52,561 bases of DNA from Saprospiraceae bacterium (GTDB lineage: Bacteria > Bacteroidota > Bacteroidia > Chitinophagales > Saprospiraceae), in NCBI GenBank assembly GCA_020627785.1, contig JAHDGF010000032.1, forward strand, positions 1-52,561, given 5' to 3'. This document shows positions 8,047 to 16,222 of this stretch, in pieces; position 1 is the first letter of the stretch; every line of letters starts with the position of its first letter. A program made the translations under genes and the position numbers. A model generated the notes under the pieces. It was not told the origin of the DNA and did not search any database. It was given only the letters and a program-made list of their open reading frames with translations.

Positions 8047-10956
8047 TTATCTAATTCCTAAAGCTTTTAGCGTATCAAAATCCAATTGACCTACAGGCAA
8101 ACCGTTGTCTTTTTGGAATTTAACTAGTGCTTCTCTAGTCATTTTACCCATACTGTTGTCGATAGGACCTGGGTTATAACCTCTAGATTGAAGAGCACTT
8201 TGTACTTGTCTTACTAAGTCAGCAGTGATATCTGTATCACATACAACTTCTCTCCACTCAGTAACTCCACCAGCAGAAACTAATTGTCTTCTGCTTACAG
8301 TTTTATACTCAGCAGGAATATCAATAGTTCTAGTAGTTGCAGGACTTACTAATTTCTTGTAAGATCTTGATCCATAGCTAGCTGGAACGTCACCACTTGT
8401 AGTAGTTGCGTCATTAGCCAAAGTCTGGTATGATCTTGAACCGTAAGTTGCTGGAATTTCGTTTGATTCAGTTGTAGCATCATTAGCCAAAGTCTGGTAA
8501 GATCTTGATCCGTAGCTAGCTGGAATCTCGATTGATTCAGTAGTTGCAGGACTTACTAATCTTTGGTAAGATCTAGTTGTGTATTTGTTACAATCAGCTG
8601 AGCTTCCTCCACAAGATGAAATCATCTCAGTTCTTCTGTTTGCTCTTCTTCCTGAAGCAGTTGAGTTATCCGCAATTGGATTAGACTCACCTCTACCCTC
8701 ATATCTCATGCATGAGCCACTTACACCGGCAGCAACCAATGCATCGTAAACAGCTTTTGCTCTTCTTTGAGATAAAGCTTGATTCGTATCAGCGCCTCCT
8801 TGGTCATCTGTGTGACCTACAAGAGTTGTGTTACATCCTGCACTACAATCAATTGTAGCAGCAATTCTGTTAATCTCAGCATATGAAGCTTGAGTTAAGT
8901 TAGCTGATCCAGTTTCGAAGTTAACATTCAAGGTAGTTGATCCTCCACATGGTAAAGGTTCAGCAGTTGCATCTCTTGTTAATCTTTGGTAAGATCTATT
9001 AGAGTATACAGCTGGAATATCTGTAGCTTCAGTTGTAGCTGGGCTTGCAACTTTCTTGTATGATCTTGAAGTATAAACAGCAGGTACTTCAACTACTTGA
9101 GTAGTTGCAGGGCTTGCTAATTTCTGATAAGATCTAGTTTCATATCTAGCTGGAACTTCAACTGAAGTTGTTGTTGCTGGAGTTACCAATTTCTGGTAAG
9201 ATCTAGTTTCATATACTGCAGGTACTTGTACTGTTTCAAAAGAAGCAGGTGAAGCTAATTTTCTGTAAGTTCTAGTTGTATACTGAGCAGGTACTTCTGT
9301 AGTTTCAGAAGTAGCGGGCGTAACTAATTTTTGGTAAGACCTAGTATCATAAACAGCAGGAACAGTTACTGACTCGCTCGTAGCAGGAGTAACTAATTTT
9401 TGGTAAGACCTAGTATCATATACAGCAGGTACAGTTACTGACTCACTTGTAGCAGGAGTAACTAATTTTCTGTATGTTCTGCTTCCATAAGTTGCAGGGA
9501 TATCAATAGTTCTCACACAGTCGTCTCCACTCTCAGTGTATCCAGCTGCACAAGCTTGTCTTACTTTTTTAGTAATCGTTCTGTATTGAGCAGGTACTTC
9601 AACTAAACACCATACCATACAATCTTCAGGATTTGCAGATAGACAATTTTTGTCTGCTTTTTTCTTAATCCACTTAGTTGATGCAGGAGCAGTTTCAATT
9701 TGCTCTGATACTGTCTCATATTGAGCAGGTATTCTTTCGATTTTAGTACTTGCTTCAGCAGTTAATACCTCTTCCGTTACTGTTTCATAAACAGCTGGCT
9801 TCGTAGATAATGTAGTATAAGCTTCTTTCACTAACACTTCCTCAGTTACTGTTTCATAAACAGCTGGCTTTGTAGATAATGTAGTGTAAGCTTCTTTAAC
9901 AAGTACTTCTTCAGTTACAGTTTCGTAAACTGCAGGTCTCGTAGTTAATGTAGTATATGCGTCCTTAACTAAAACTTCCTCAGAAATAGTTTCATATTCT
10001 GCAGGAATGATTCTTACGGTTGAGTAAGCATCTTTTTTCAATACTTCTTCAGTTACTGTTTCATAAACCGCAGGAACTGCAGTTAATGTAGTGTAAGCTT
10101 CTTGAACAAGAACTTCCTCAGTTACTGTCTCAAAGCTTGCAGGAATAACTGAGATTGTAGTATATGCCTCCTTAGACAATACTTCTTCAGATACTGTTTC
10201 GAAGCTTGCAGGAACTATTCTAATGCTAGATCCAGCTTCTTTTGTAAGAACTTCTTCTGTAACAGTTTCGAATTGAGCAGGAATTGCTCTCATATCAAGG
10301 GCACAAGTAGCTCCAGCTCCTGAACCACCTCCAGCGTTTCCACCACAAGCTTTGATACAATCTTCGTAAGATGCGTAAGTACCTCCTCCAGAACCATCAG
10401 CTCCAGCAGTGCCTGCATTTTTACAATTACCAGAAACACAATTATAAGTTGCACCTGCAACTTTAGCATCGTGATTTCCTCCCATACTTCCTCCACTTCC
10501 AGAAGCACAACCAGCATCAAAATCAATTACTTGTTCAGTAACTGTTTCGAATTGTGCTGGAACAACTCTAAGGTTGTTACCCGCTTCTTTAGTAAGTACC
10601 TCTTCTGATACTGTTTCGAATTGTGCTGGGACGACTCGAAGTGTATTACCAGCTTCTTTGGTCAATACTTCTTCTGTAACTGTTTCAAATTGTGCAGGGA
10701 TTACTCTTAGAGTTGTGCTTGCTTCAGATTCAAGCACCTCTTCTGTTACAGTTTCATAAACTGCAGGCACTATTTCGACTCTGGTAGAAGCATCCTTGAC
10801 AAGAATTTCTTCTGTTACAGTTTCGTACTGATCTTGGATCAAACATTTAGCGTAACACTTTCCTGGCTCAGAAGGCATTCCCGCTTCTGGTTGTGCAAAA
10901 ACAACCACCACAGAAAGACTGAGCACCAAAGTGCAGATCAAGTTCAGTTTTCTCAT
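8047..10956 (-). CDS. OmpA-family envelope protein with two ~23-residue repeat families and a peptidoglycan-binding C-terminus
   Basis: This 969-residue protein has a signal peptide (1-21, ending VFAQ). Residues about 42-420 hold 14 copies of a type A repeat (PAxYETVTEEVLxKEA), interrupted at about 147-222 by a Gly/Cys-rich insert with YNCVSGNC. A Cys-rich bridge follows. Residues about 485-910 hold 12-13 type B repeats (VPAxYxTRSYQKLVTPAT), interrupted at about 665-790 by an OmpA-like domain with GHTDDQG, LSQRRA and RRANRR, the peptidoglycan-contacting motifs of that family. Residues about 912-969 form a PG_binding_1 domain (VQSALQSRGYNPGPID). The protein probably sits in the periplasm or outer membrane and binds the cell wall twice; the repeats may form a fibre or spacer (inference). 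It is monocistronic, with a -7 promoter match at 11005-11012 and a strong terminator. Confidence 0.9.
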   Translation of the reverse strand: MRKLNLICTLVLSLSVVVVFAQPEAGMPSEPGKCYAKCLIQDQYETVTEEILVKDASTRVEIVPAVYETVTEEVLESEASTTLRVIPAQFETVTEEVLTKEAGNTLRVVPAQFETVSEEVLTKEAGNNLRVVPAQFETVTEQVIDFDAGCASGSGGSMGGNHDAKVAGATYNCVSGNCKNAGTAGADGSGGGTYASYEDCIKACGGNAGGGSGAGATCALDMRAIPAQFETVTEEVLTKEAGSSIRIVPASFETVSEEVLSKEAYTTISVIPASFETVTEEVLVQEAYTTLTAVPAVYETVTEEVLKKDAYSTVRIIPAEYETISEEVLVKDAYTTLTTRPAVYETVTEEVLVKEAYTTLSTKPAVYETVTEEVLVKEAYTTLSTKPAVYETVTEEVLTAEASTKIERIPAQYETVSEQIETAPASTKWIKKKADKNCLSANPEDCMVWCLVEVPAQYRTITKKVRQACAAGYTESGDDCVRTIDIPATYGSRTYRKLVTPATSESVTVPAVYDTRSYQKLVTPATSESVTVPAVYDTRSYQKLVTPATSETTEVPAQYTTRTYRKLASPASFETVQVPAVYETRSYQKLVTPATTTSVEVPARYETRSYQKLASPATTQVVEVPAVYTSRSYKKVASPATTEATDIPAVYSNRSYQRLTRDATAEPLPCGGSTTLNVNFETGSANLTQASYAEINRIAATIDCSAGCNTTLVGHTDDQGGADTNQALSQRRAKAVYDALVAAGVSGSCMRYEGRGESNPIADNSTASGRRANRRTEMISSCGGSSADCNKYTTRSYQRLVSPATTESIEIPASYGSRSYQTLANDATTESNEIPATYGSRSYQTLANDATTTSGDVPASYGSRSYKKLVSPATTRTIDIPAEYKTVSRRQLVSAGGVTEWREVVCDTDITADLVRQVQSALQSRGYNPGPIDNSMGKMTREALVKFQKDNGLPVGQLDFDTLKALGIR
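8275..9500 (-). repeat. Type B repeat array (TRSYQKLVTPAT), 12-13 copies, split by the OmpA domain
   Basis: Eight copies precede and four or five follow the OmpA domain (about 8600-8950). Two neighbouring copies near 9310-9460 are almost identical in DNA, indicating recent duplication or conversion. Confidence 0.88.
9690..10835 (-). repeat. Type A repeat array (ETVTEEVL), 14 copies
   Basis: There are fourteen copies of a unit of about 23 residues with consensus PAVYETVTEEVLVKEAYTT. The last copies before 9700 are nearly identical at DNA level. The array is interrupted at 10290-10515 by a Gly/Cys-rich insert. Confidence 0.9.
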
Positions 10957-11004
10957 AGTTTCAATTAAGTTTTATTAAGAATTTTGAAATGTGTAAATTT
11001 TCGA

Positions 11005-11012
11005 CAAAGATA
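11005..11012 (-). promoter_or_regulatory. Candidate -7 promoter element of the OmpA repeat-protein gene
   Basis: The minus strand reads TATCTTTG followed by T, a full match to the Bacteroidota TAnnTTTG(Y) element. It lies about 50 bp before the ATG at 10956 and gives a leader of about 40 nt. No clear -33 box was seen. Confidence 0.45.
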
Positions 11013-11018
11013 AGTAAG

Positions 11019-12224
11019 TCACGTAGGATAACATAAGAAATACGTATCTATAAACGTTAAATATTTGAAGGAGGGGATTATGCTCGATAACTCCACTACT
11101 TCAGATTCCTTGGTTAGGACCTTTATTCCTTGGCTTTCCGAAGAATAAGTGACTATCTTTTCTTTGTGTTCAATAAAAAAAGAGGCATCCAATTCGTTAT
11201 CCAAATTGAGCCCCTTTGTATTTTTCTGACGCAAAGATGCTTTAAAGTCACCACTAAATGGCTTATCGGATGTATGAATTTTAAATAAATCTCTCTTTAT
11301 TAGACGATTGGCATAATTGCTAATGAAATCGTCCTCACTTTCTGAGCAAGATTTCAGCAGCTGCCAAACATCACTGTCATCAAGACGCAAGAATTGGTCC
11401 AAGGTCTCGATATTCAGATTGTTTCTTGGCTTTTCTAAGAAATATCGCATAGACTTAGAGCACAATAACCCAGGTGTTAGTTTTTCAATAAGTTTAAAAT
11501 TATTTTTAGTGTAATCAAAAAATAATTTTAACATGAGCTCTGAAATAACATTTGTCTTATGGAGATAAACCTGTTTATACATGATCTCTCTTGCGATCAA
11601 AAATTTCTGAACACTAAAGATGGCTTTCTCCTCAATTACTATATGATCATCCACTACATTAAACATGCTTATAATACGATCATAACCGATGGTACCTTCA
11701 GCAACTCCCGTATAAAAACTATCCCGAGTGATGTAATCCATTCGATCGAGATCAAGTTGACCAGACACCAACTGATGAAGAAAGGGTCTGGAGTATTGAT
11801 TTTTGAAAATTTTAATGGCCAAATCTAATTTTCCATCAAATTCCTCATTTAGCCGATTCATAATGGCCAAAGAGATTTTTTCATGAGAGACATCAATTAG
11901 CTTTGATTCAAGTGCATGTGAAATAGGACCATGGCCTATGTCATGTAATAACATGGCTGCACATGAAGCTTCTGCCTCTGCATCAGAAATCTTAATTCCT
12001 TTCTCTCTTAATTTCACAACGGCACACTGCATAAGATGCATGGCACCGATTGCATGCTGAAATCTAGTGTGGGTTGCTCCGGGATATACCAATTGAGCCA
12101 TACCCATTTGTTGGATGCGACGCAATCGCTGAAAGTAGGGATGATCAATCAAATCATAGAGAAATGGAAATTTGAAATTAATCAAACCGTATATTGGATC
12201 ATTAAATAGTTTTTGCTTACCCAT
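11019..12224 (-). CDS. HD-domain phosphohydrolase (dNTPase-like, COG1078)
   Basis: This is a 401-residue cytosolic protein. The HD superfamily metal ligands are visible: H52 and H57 in THTRFQHAIG, H94-D95 in LLHDIGHGP, and a distal Asp in SGQLDLDRMDYITRD. The N-terminus (NDPIYGLINFKFPFLYDLID) is typical of the COG1078 group related to dGTPases and SAMHD1, which hydrolyse deoxynucleoside triphosphates; the substrate of this member is not known. The usual length is about 400 residues, so it looks complete. It is divergent from porX with an 84-bp shared upstream region, and its 3' end lies within the promoter area of the OmpA repeat-protein gene. Confidence 0.9.
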   Translation of the reverse strand: MGKQKLFNDPIYGLINFKFPFLYDLIDHPYFQRLRRIQQMGMAQLVYPGATHTRFQHAIGAMHLMQCAVVKLREKGIKISDAEAEASCAAMLLHDIGHGPISHALESKLIDVSHEKISLAIMNRLNEEFDGKLDLAIKIFKNQYSRPFLHQLVSGQLDLDRMDYITRDSFYTGVAEGTIGYDRIISMFNVVDDHIVIEEKAIFSVQKFLIAREIMYKQVYLHKTNVISELMLKLFFDYTKNNFKLIEKLTPGLLCSKSMRYFLEKPRNNLNIETLDQFLRLDDSDVWQLLKSCSESEDDFISNYANRLIKRDLFKIHTSDKPFSGDFKASLRQKNTKGLNLDNELDASFFIEHKEKIVTYSSESQGIKVLTKESEVVELSSIIPSFKYLTFIDTYFLCYPT

Positions 12225-12308
12225 TAACTTTCAAAGAATAATTCAAATGATAAAGTCGTTCTAGAGGCTTTGTATCTAACCAACAACCAACTAATCAAAA
12301 AATAATAA

Positions 12309-13862
12309 ATGTCAAAGGTAAAAATATTGTGGGCTGACGATGAGATCGATTTGCTTAAACCCCAATTGTTCTTTTTAGAAAAAAAGGGATATGAAGTTGC
12401 TACAGTCACTAATGGCCACGATGCTTTGGACCACTTAGAGGAATTCAAGGACATTGATGTAATATTTTTAGATGAATCCATGCCTGGCATCACTGGACTT
12501 GAAACTCTTCAAAAGATAAAGGCCAAGTACAATCATCTACCAGTAGTGCTTATAACCAAAAATGAAGCCGAGAATCTCATGGAAGAGGCGATTGGATCGC
12601 AAATAGATGATTACCTAATAAAGCCAGTCAATCCTAATCAAATTTTACTAACGCTCAAGAAGATCATTGACAATAGAAGATTGGTGAGTGAAAAGACGGC
12701 TTCTGATTATCAGCAGGCCTTCAGAGAGTTACATATGGAAATGTCTAGCGGTTTGGATTTAGAAAGCTGGCCGGAGTTTTATAAAAAACTAATCGATTGG
12801 GAGCTTAGATTGGATTCTTCTGATACAGACCACCTGGATGAGATATTAACCATGCAGAAGACAGACTCCAATAAAGAATTTGGGAAATTCGTTACTAAAA
12901 ATTATCAAAACTGGATCGCAGATGAAGAGGGGCCAGTTATGTCGCATAATTTAATGAGACGGAAGGTGCTACCTGAATTATCTGAAAGCATTCCAAATGT
13001 CTTCCTACTTCTGGACAACCTTAGATATGACCAATGGAAGATCCTAGAACCAATTATAACTGAACGATTTAAAGTGCTTAAGGAGGAGACTTTTTTATCC
13101 ATTCTTCCTACCGCTACACAGTATAGTCGAAATGCAATCTTCTCTGGATTATTGCCTTCGGATATTCAGGCTTACTATCCTGATCTTTGGGTAAATGATT
13201 TTGAGCCTGGAGGGAAAAATTTGCATGAAGAAAAGCTATTGAATTTCCAGCTCGATCGGTTGATGAAGCGTAAAATCAAGATGCAATATCACAAGATCAC
13301 AAACACCACGCATGCCAAGCAATTAAATGACAACATTCTGAACGCTTTGCAGAATGATTTAACCGTGATTGTTTATAACTTCATTGATACCTTGTCTCAT
13401 GCCCGCACAGAAATGGAGGTGCTTAAAGAACTCACTGGAGATGAGAAAGCATATCGGTCGTTGACCAAGTCTTGGTTTGTAAATTCTCCATTGTGGTCAG
13501 CGCTTCAGAAATTATCTGAACACAAAATAAATCTATTCATAACCACTGATCATGGAACCATACGGGTTAATAGTCCAAGCAAAGTAATCGCAGATCGAGA
13601 TACCACAACGAATCTGAGATATAAGGTGGGAAAAAATCTAAGATATGAGAAGGGCGATGTCTTCGAAGTATTAGATCCTAAGTCTGGCGGGCTCCCAAGA
13701 CCCAACTTAAGTTCAAGCTTCATTTTTGCAAAAGAAAATACCTTTTTTCTTTACCCAAATAATTACAATAAGTTCAATAAAATGTATCGAGATACCTTCC
13801 AACATGGTGGGGTATCACTTGAAGAAATTATTTGTCCGATTGTTTCACTTATTCCAAAGTAA
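12309..13862 (+). CDS. porX: T9SS response regulator PorX (receiver plus PglZ-type phosphatase domain)
   Basis: This is a 517-residue cytosolic protein. Residues 1-122 form a canonical receiver: D10-D11, phosphoacceptor D55 in FLDESMPG, T83 and K105. A helical linker follows. Residues about 230-517 form an alkaline phosphatase-superfamily PglZ domain with VFLLLDNLRYDQWK, the TATQ motif at 268-271 that supplies the threonine nucleophile, TTDHG and FQHGG near the end. This fusion is the hallmark of PorX, which with the kinase PorY controls type IX secretion and hydrolyses nucleotide messengers in Porphyromonas and Flavobacterium. No porY is in the window, but several T9SS cargo proteins are. 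The last 14 bp overlap the convergent gene at 13849. Confidence 0.93.
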   Translation: MSKVKILWADDEIDLLKPQLFFLEKKGYEVATVTNGHDALDHLEEFKDIDVIFLDESMPGITGLETLQKIKAKYNHLPVVLITKNEAENLMEEAIGSQIDDYLIKPVNPNQILLTLKKIIDNRRLVSEKTASDYQQAFRELHMEMSSGLDLESWPEFYKKLIDWELRLDSSDTDHLDEILTMQKTDSNKEFGKFVTKNYQNWIADEEGPVMSHNLMRRKVLPELSESIPNVFLLLDNLRYDQWKILEPIITERFKVLKEETFLSILPTATQYSRNAIFSGLLPSDIQAYYPDLWVNDFEPGGKNLHEEKLLNFQLDRLMKRKIKMQYHKITNTTHAKQLNDNILNALQNDLTVIVYNFIDTLSHARTEMEVLKELTGDEKAYRSLTKSWFVNSPLWSALQKLSEHKINLFITTDHGTIRVNSPSKVIADRDTTTNLRYKVGKNLRYEKGDVFEVLDPKSGGLPRPNLSSSFIFAKENTFFLYPNNYNKFNKMYRDTFQHGGVSLEEIICPIVSLIPK

Positions 13863-14301
13863 ACCCAGTGTCAGCATGGGTTTCTAAATAATATTCTAAC
13901 TGAGCTCTATTGAGAATAAAGGAAATATTTTTCCCGAACTTACCCTTAGATTTGAGCTCGACTCGTAACAATTCAAAGAGGCCAAAGTGCAAGGATTTAA
14001 CACGTTCTATATCTTCAAAAGCATAGCGATAGGTCTTTAAATAATTAGAGGCAAAAAGATGTGTTGATGACAACTCAACACGCCTTAACTTCATGAGGGT
14101 ATGGTATATGACGAAGAAAAATAATAAGAACAAAGAAAGGATTATATAGCGAATGTAAGGTACGGTGGGAAAGGGTAGACTATACTCATCTGTAAAGAGC
14201 ATTGCTACGGTCATTAATCCAAAAAATACCGTCCAAAAGGTAGGTATAAATAAGGCTAAAATGAGGGTCATATTTGAGGAAACTCGCATCGACTTTTCCA
14301 T
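13849..14301 (-). CDS. Small membrane protein, possibly PH-like, translationally coupled to tatC
   Basis: The ATG at 14301 shares one base with the tatC stop (TGATG), so coupled translation is likely; a TTG at 14304 is a less likely start. The 150-residue product has two membrane helices (about 12-36 and 47-67) and then a soluble C-terminal part (YRYAFEDIERVKSL, LRVELKSKGKFGKNISFI). That layout is typical of bacterial proteins with a membrane-anchored PH-like beta domain. I cannot name the family. Its 3' end overlaps porX by 14 bp in convergent orientation. Confidence 0.75.
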   Translation of the reverse strand: MEKSMRVSSNMTLILALFIPTFWTVFFGLMTVAMLFTDEYSLPFPTVPYIRYIILSLFLLFFFVIYHTLMKLRRVELSSTHLFASNYLKTYRYAFEDIERVKSLHFGLFELLRVELKSKGKFGKNISFILNRAQLEYYLETHADTGFTLE

Positions 14302-15137
14302 CAACTTTGATTTTCAATTTTTTCTAATTCTTCCTTTTTCTTTTTAACCCTTCCGGCGACTACGATGCTCAATTCATAGAGTATAAAAACAGGAATACCA
14401 ATCAAGAATTGAGTAACTACATCCGGAGGTGTTATGATCGCGGCTAGAATCAAAATAAGAATCATTGCATGCTTTCTATATTTCTTCATTACCTCTGGAG
14501 TAACAAAGCCGATTCTAGCTAAAAAGTAAATTGCCAAAGGCATCTGAAATAAAAAACCAGTAGGCAAAGTAAACATCATTAGATAGCTCACATAACTTGC
14601 TAAGGTTGGACTATTAATTGCGTCAACACCTACTTGATATCCAGCTAGGAATGTAATGGCAAAAGGGGAAATCACAAAGTAACCAAAAGCGACCCCTAGA
14701 AAGAAAAGGAAGGTACAAGTGAAGACCACTGAACCTGCTGCCTTTTTTTCATGGTCATGTAAACCAGGTTTTATAAACTTCCAAAATTCATAGAAAATGT
14801 ATGGAAACATAACTATGATCGACAACCACAATGAAACTTTGATGTGTGTAAAGAATTGTTCGCCAAGTTCTCTTGTTATGAGATCAAATTTTGGAGGATA
14901 AAAGCAGGTGGTGTCTGATAAAGAGCAGAAAAATTGATAGGTCGGAAAATTATTATGTTTTGGAGCAAAAACGATAAAGTTGAAAATAAAGGACTTCATC
15001 ATAAAAAACACAATGGCGGCAATGATTACTCCAAGCACCGACCGAATAACATGCCAACGGAGTTCTTCTAGATGTTCAAAGAAGGACATCTCCTTTTCTT
15101 CGACTATTTTAACCTCATTCTTCGGGGTTTCTGCCAT
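14301..15137 (-). CDS. tatC: Sec-independent protein translocase TatC
   Basis: This 278-residue inner-membrane protein has six predicted helices. The N-terminal signature MSFFEHLEELRWHVIRS contains the conserved LxELRxR-like twin-arginine recognition segment. SLWLSIIVMFPYIFYEFWKFIKPGL and FTLPTGFLFQMPLAIYFLARIG are typical TatC blocks. An insert of about 40 residues with FFCSL, DTTCFYPP follows helix 1, as in other Bacteroidota TatC. TatC binds twin-arginine signal peptides and exports folded proteins with TatA. No tatA is nearby; the only partner here is the small membrane gene that overlaps its stop. Confidence 0.95.
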   Translation of the reverse strand: MAETPKNEVKIVEEKEMSFFEHLEELRWHVIRSVLGVIIAAIVFFMMKSFIFNFIVFAPKHNNFPTYQFFCSLSDTTCFYPPKFDLITRELGEQFFTHIKVSLWLSIIVMFPYIFYEFWKFIKPGLHDHEKKAAGSVVFTCTFLFFLGVAFGYFVISPFAITFLAGYQVGVDAINSPTLASYVSYLMMFTLPTGFLFQMPLAIYFLARIGFVTPEVMKKYRKHAMILILILAAIITPPDVVTQFLIGIPVFILYELSIVVAGRVKKKKEELEKIENQS

Positions 15138-15201
15138 GATTTACTTAGAAAAAGGAATTTATCAAAATTCAATATGTAAGGCTCAATGGTTATTTATTTT
15201 T

Positions 15202-15229
15202 AATTTTGCCTTAATTCTGACGCAAAATT
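15202..15229. promoter_or_regulatory. Inverted repeat between tatC and the exchanger gene
   Basis: AATTTTGC (15202-15209) and GCAAAATT (15222-15229) form a perfect 8-bp inverted repeat with a 12-bp spacer. It lies 65 bp before tatC and 80 bp before the divergent exchanger gene, so it is a candidate operator for either. Confidence 0.3.
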
Positions 15230-15276
15230 GGATAAATTTTAATCATTCATCTAAGGATGCCCGAATTATTTCTGGG

Positions 15277-15284
15277 TAAGTTTG
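15277..15284 (+). promoter_or_regulatory. Candidate -7 promoter element of the Na+/Ca2+ exchanger gene
   Basis: TAAGTTTG followed by C matches TAnnTTTG(Y) fully. It lies 25 bp before the TTG start, which implies a leader of under 20 nt. Confidence 0.4.
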
Positions 15285-15309
15285 CCCAAAATTAAAATCG
15301 AGAAACGAC

Positions 15310-16215
15310 TTGCTCATTTATTTCATTTTTATTGCCAGCCTTGCAGTCCTTTTATTAGGGTCTGAATGGTTCATAGATTCTGCAGAAAAGATTGGTCTTT
15401 CTTTCGGTATTTCGCCATTTATCATTGGTGTGACAATCGTAGCTTTTGGGACTTCTTTACCAGAATTAGCCACTTCTATTGCTTCCGTGTATCAAGGAAG
15501 CTCTGAAATTGTCATTGCCAATGTGATCGGTTCCAATATAGCCAATGTATTGCTTGTTCTGGGTCTGACAGCTATCGTCGGCAAAGGGATAAAACTTGAT
15601 TTTAACATCATGGACATTGATGTGCCCTTGCTCGTAATTTCAGCAGTTTTACTTTATTTTGCCGCGAGCGATTTACACATAAGTACACTTGAAGCAGTCT
15701 TGTTTTTAGTGGCTCTAGGAATTTTTCTTCTTAATTCAGTGAGTGGAGAGAAAGAGGATAATGAAAATCTGCCTAAAATCACGGCACCTACAATTGGTAA
15801 GTTATTGCTCGGTGGATTAGCGGTATATTTTGGAGCAACGTATACGATTTATTCGCTTACGCAAATTTCTACGGAGTTGGGAATAAGCCCTGATATTATT
15901 GCATTGACAGCCATTGCCTTGGGTACTTCGCTACCAGAAGTTATCGTAAGTATGGCAGCAGCAAGAAAGGGGAAACATGCCATCGCAGTAGGTAATGTAT
16001 TGGGTTCCAATATCTTCAATACCTATGCTGTCATGTCAATTCCATCATTTTTAGGAGAATTAAAAATACCAGAACACACTTTAGACTTTTCACTACCGTT
16101 TATGTTAGCAGTTACCTTACTGTTTTCCTATGCTGTTATGTCCAATAGAATCAGTAAATGGGAAGGTTATATGCTCGCCTTGTTGTATGTATTTTATATA
16201 TCTCAAGTTATATAA
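15310..16215 (+). CDS. Calcium/sodium antiporter (CaCA family, YrbG-like)
   Basis: The start is TTG at 15310: an in-frame stop lies at 15277, and no in-frame ATG precedes the first alpha repeat. The 301-residue inner-membrane protein has about ten helices and both alpha repeats of the family: GTSLPELATS with GSNIANVLLVLG in the N-half, and GTSLPEVIVS with GSNIFNTYAV in the C-half. The repeats carry the ion-binding acidic residues. It exchanges sodium (or protons) for calcium across the inner membrane. Only 7 bp separate its stop from the next gene, though the functions look unrelated. Confidence 0.93.
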   Translation: MLIYFIFIASLAVLLLGSEWFIDSAEKIGLSFGISPFIIGVTIVAFGTSLPELATSIASVYQGSSEIVIANVIGSNIANVLLVLGLTAIVGKGIKLDFNIMDIDVPLLVISAVLLYFAASDLHISTLEAVLFLVALGIFLLNSVSGEKEDNENLPKITAPTIGKLLLGGLAVYFGATYTIYSLTQISTELGISPDIIALTAIALGTSLPEVIVSMAAARKGKHAIAVGNVLGSNIFNTYAVMSIPSFLGELKIPEHTLDFSLPFMLAVTLLFSYAVMSNRISKWEGYMLALLYVFYISQVI

Positions 16216-16222
16216 GAAGATC

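Noticed and set aside
10290..10526. Minus-strand frame of 78 codons
   Set aside because: It is an alternative phase of the Gly/Cys-rich insert of the OmpA repeat-protein gene; the composition is an artefact of repeats.
8275..10835. Regularly spaced DNA repeats resembling a CRISPR array at first glance
   Set aside because: The repeats are in frame, code for a conserved peptide motif, diverge at silent sites, and have no unique spacers.
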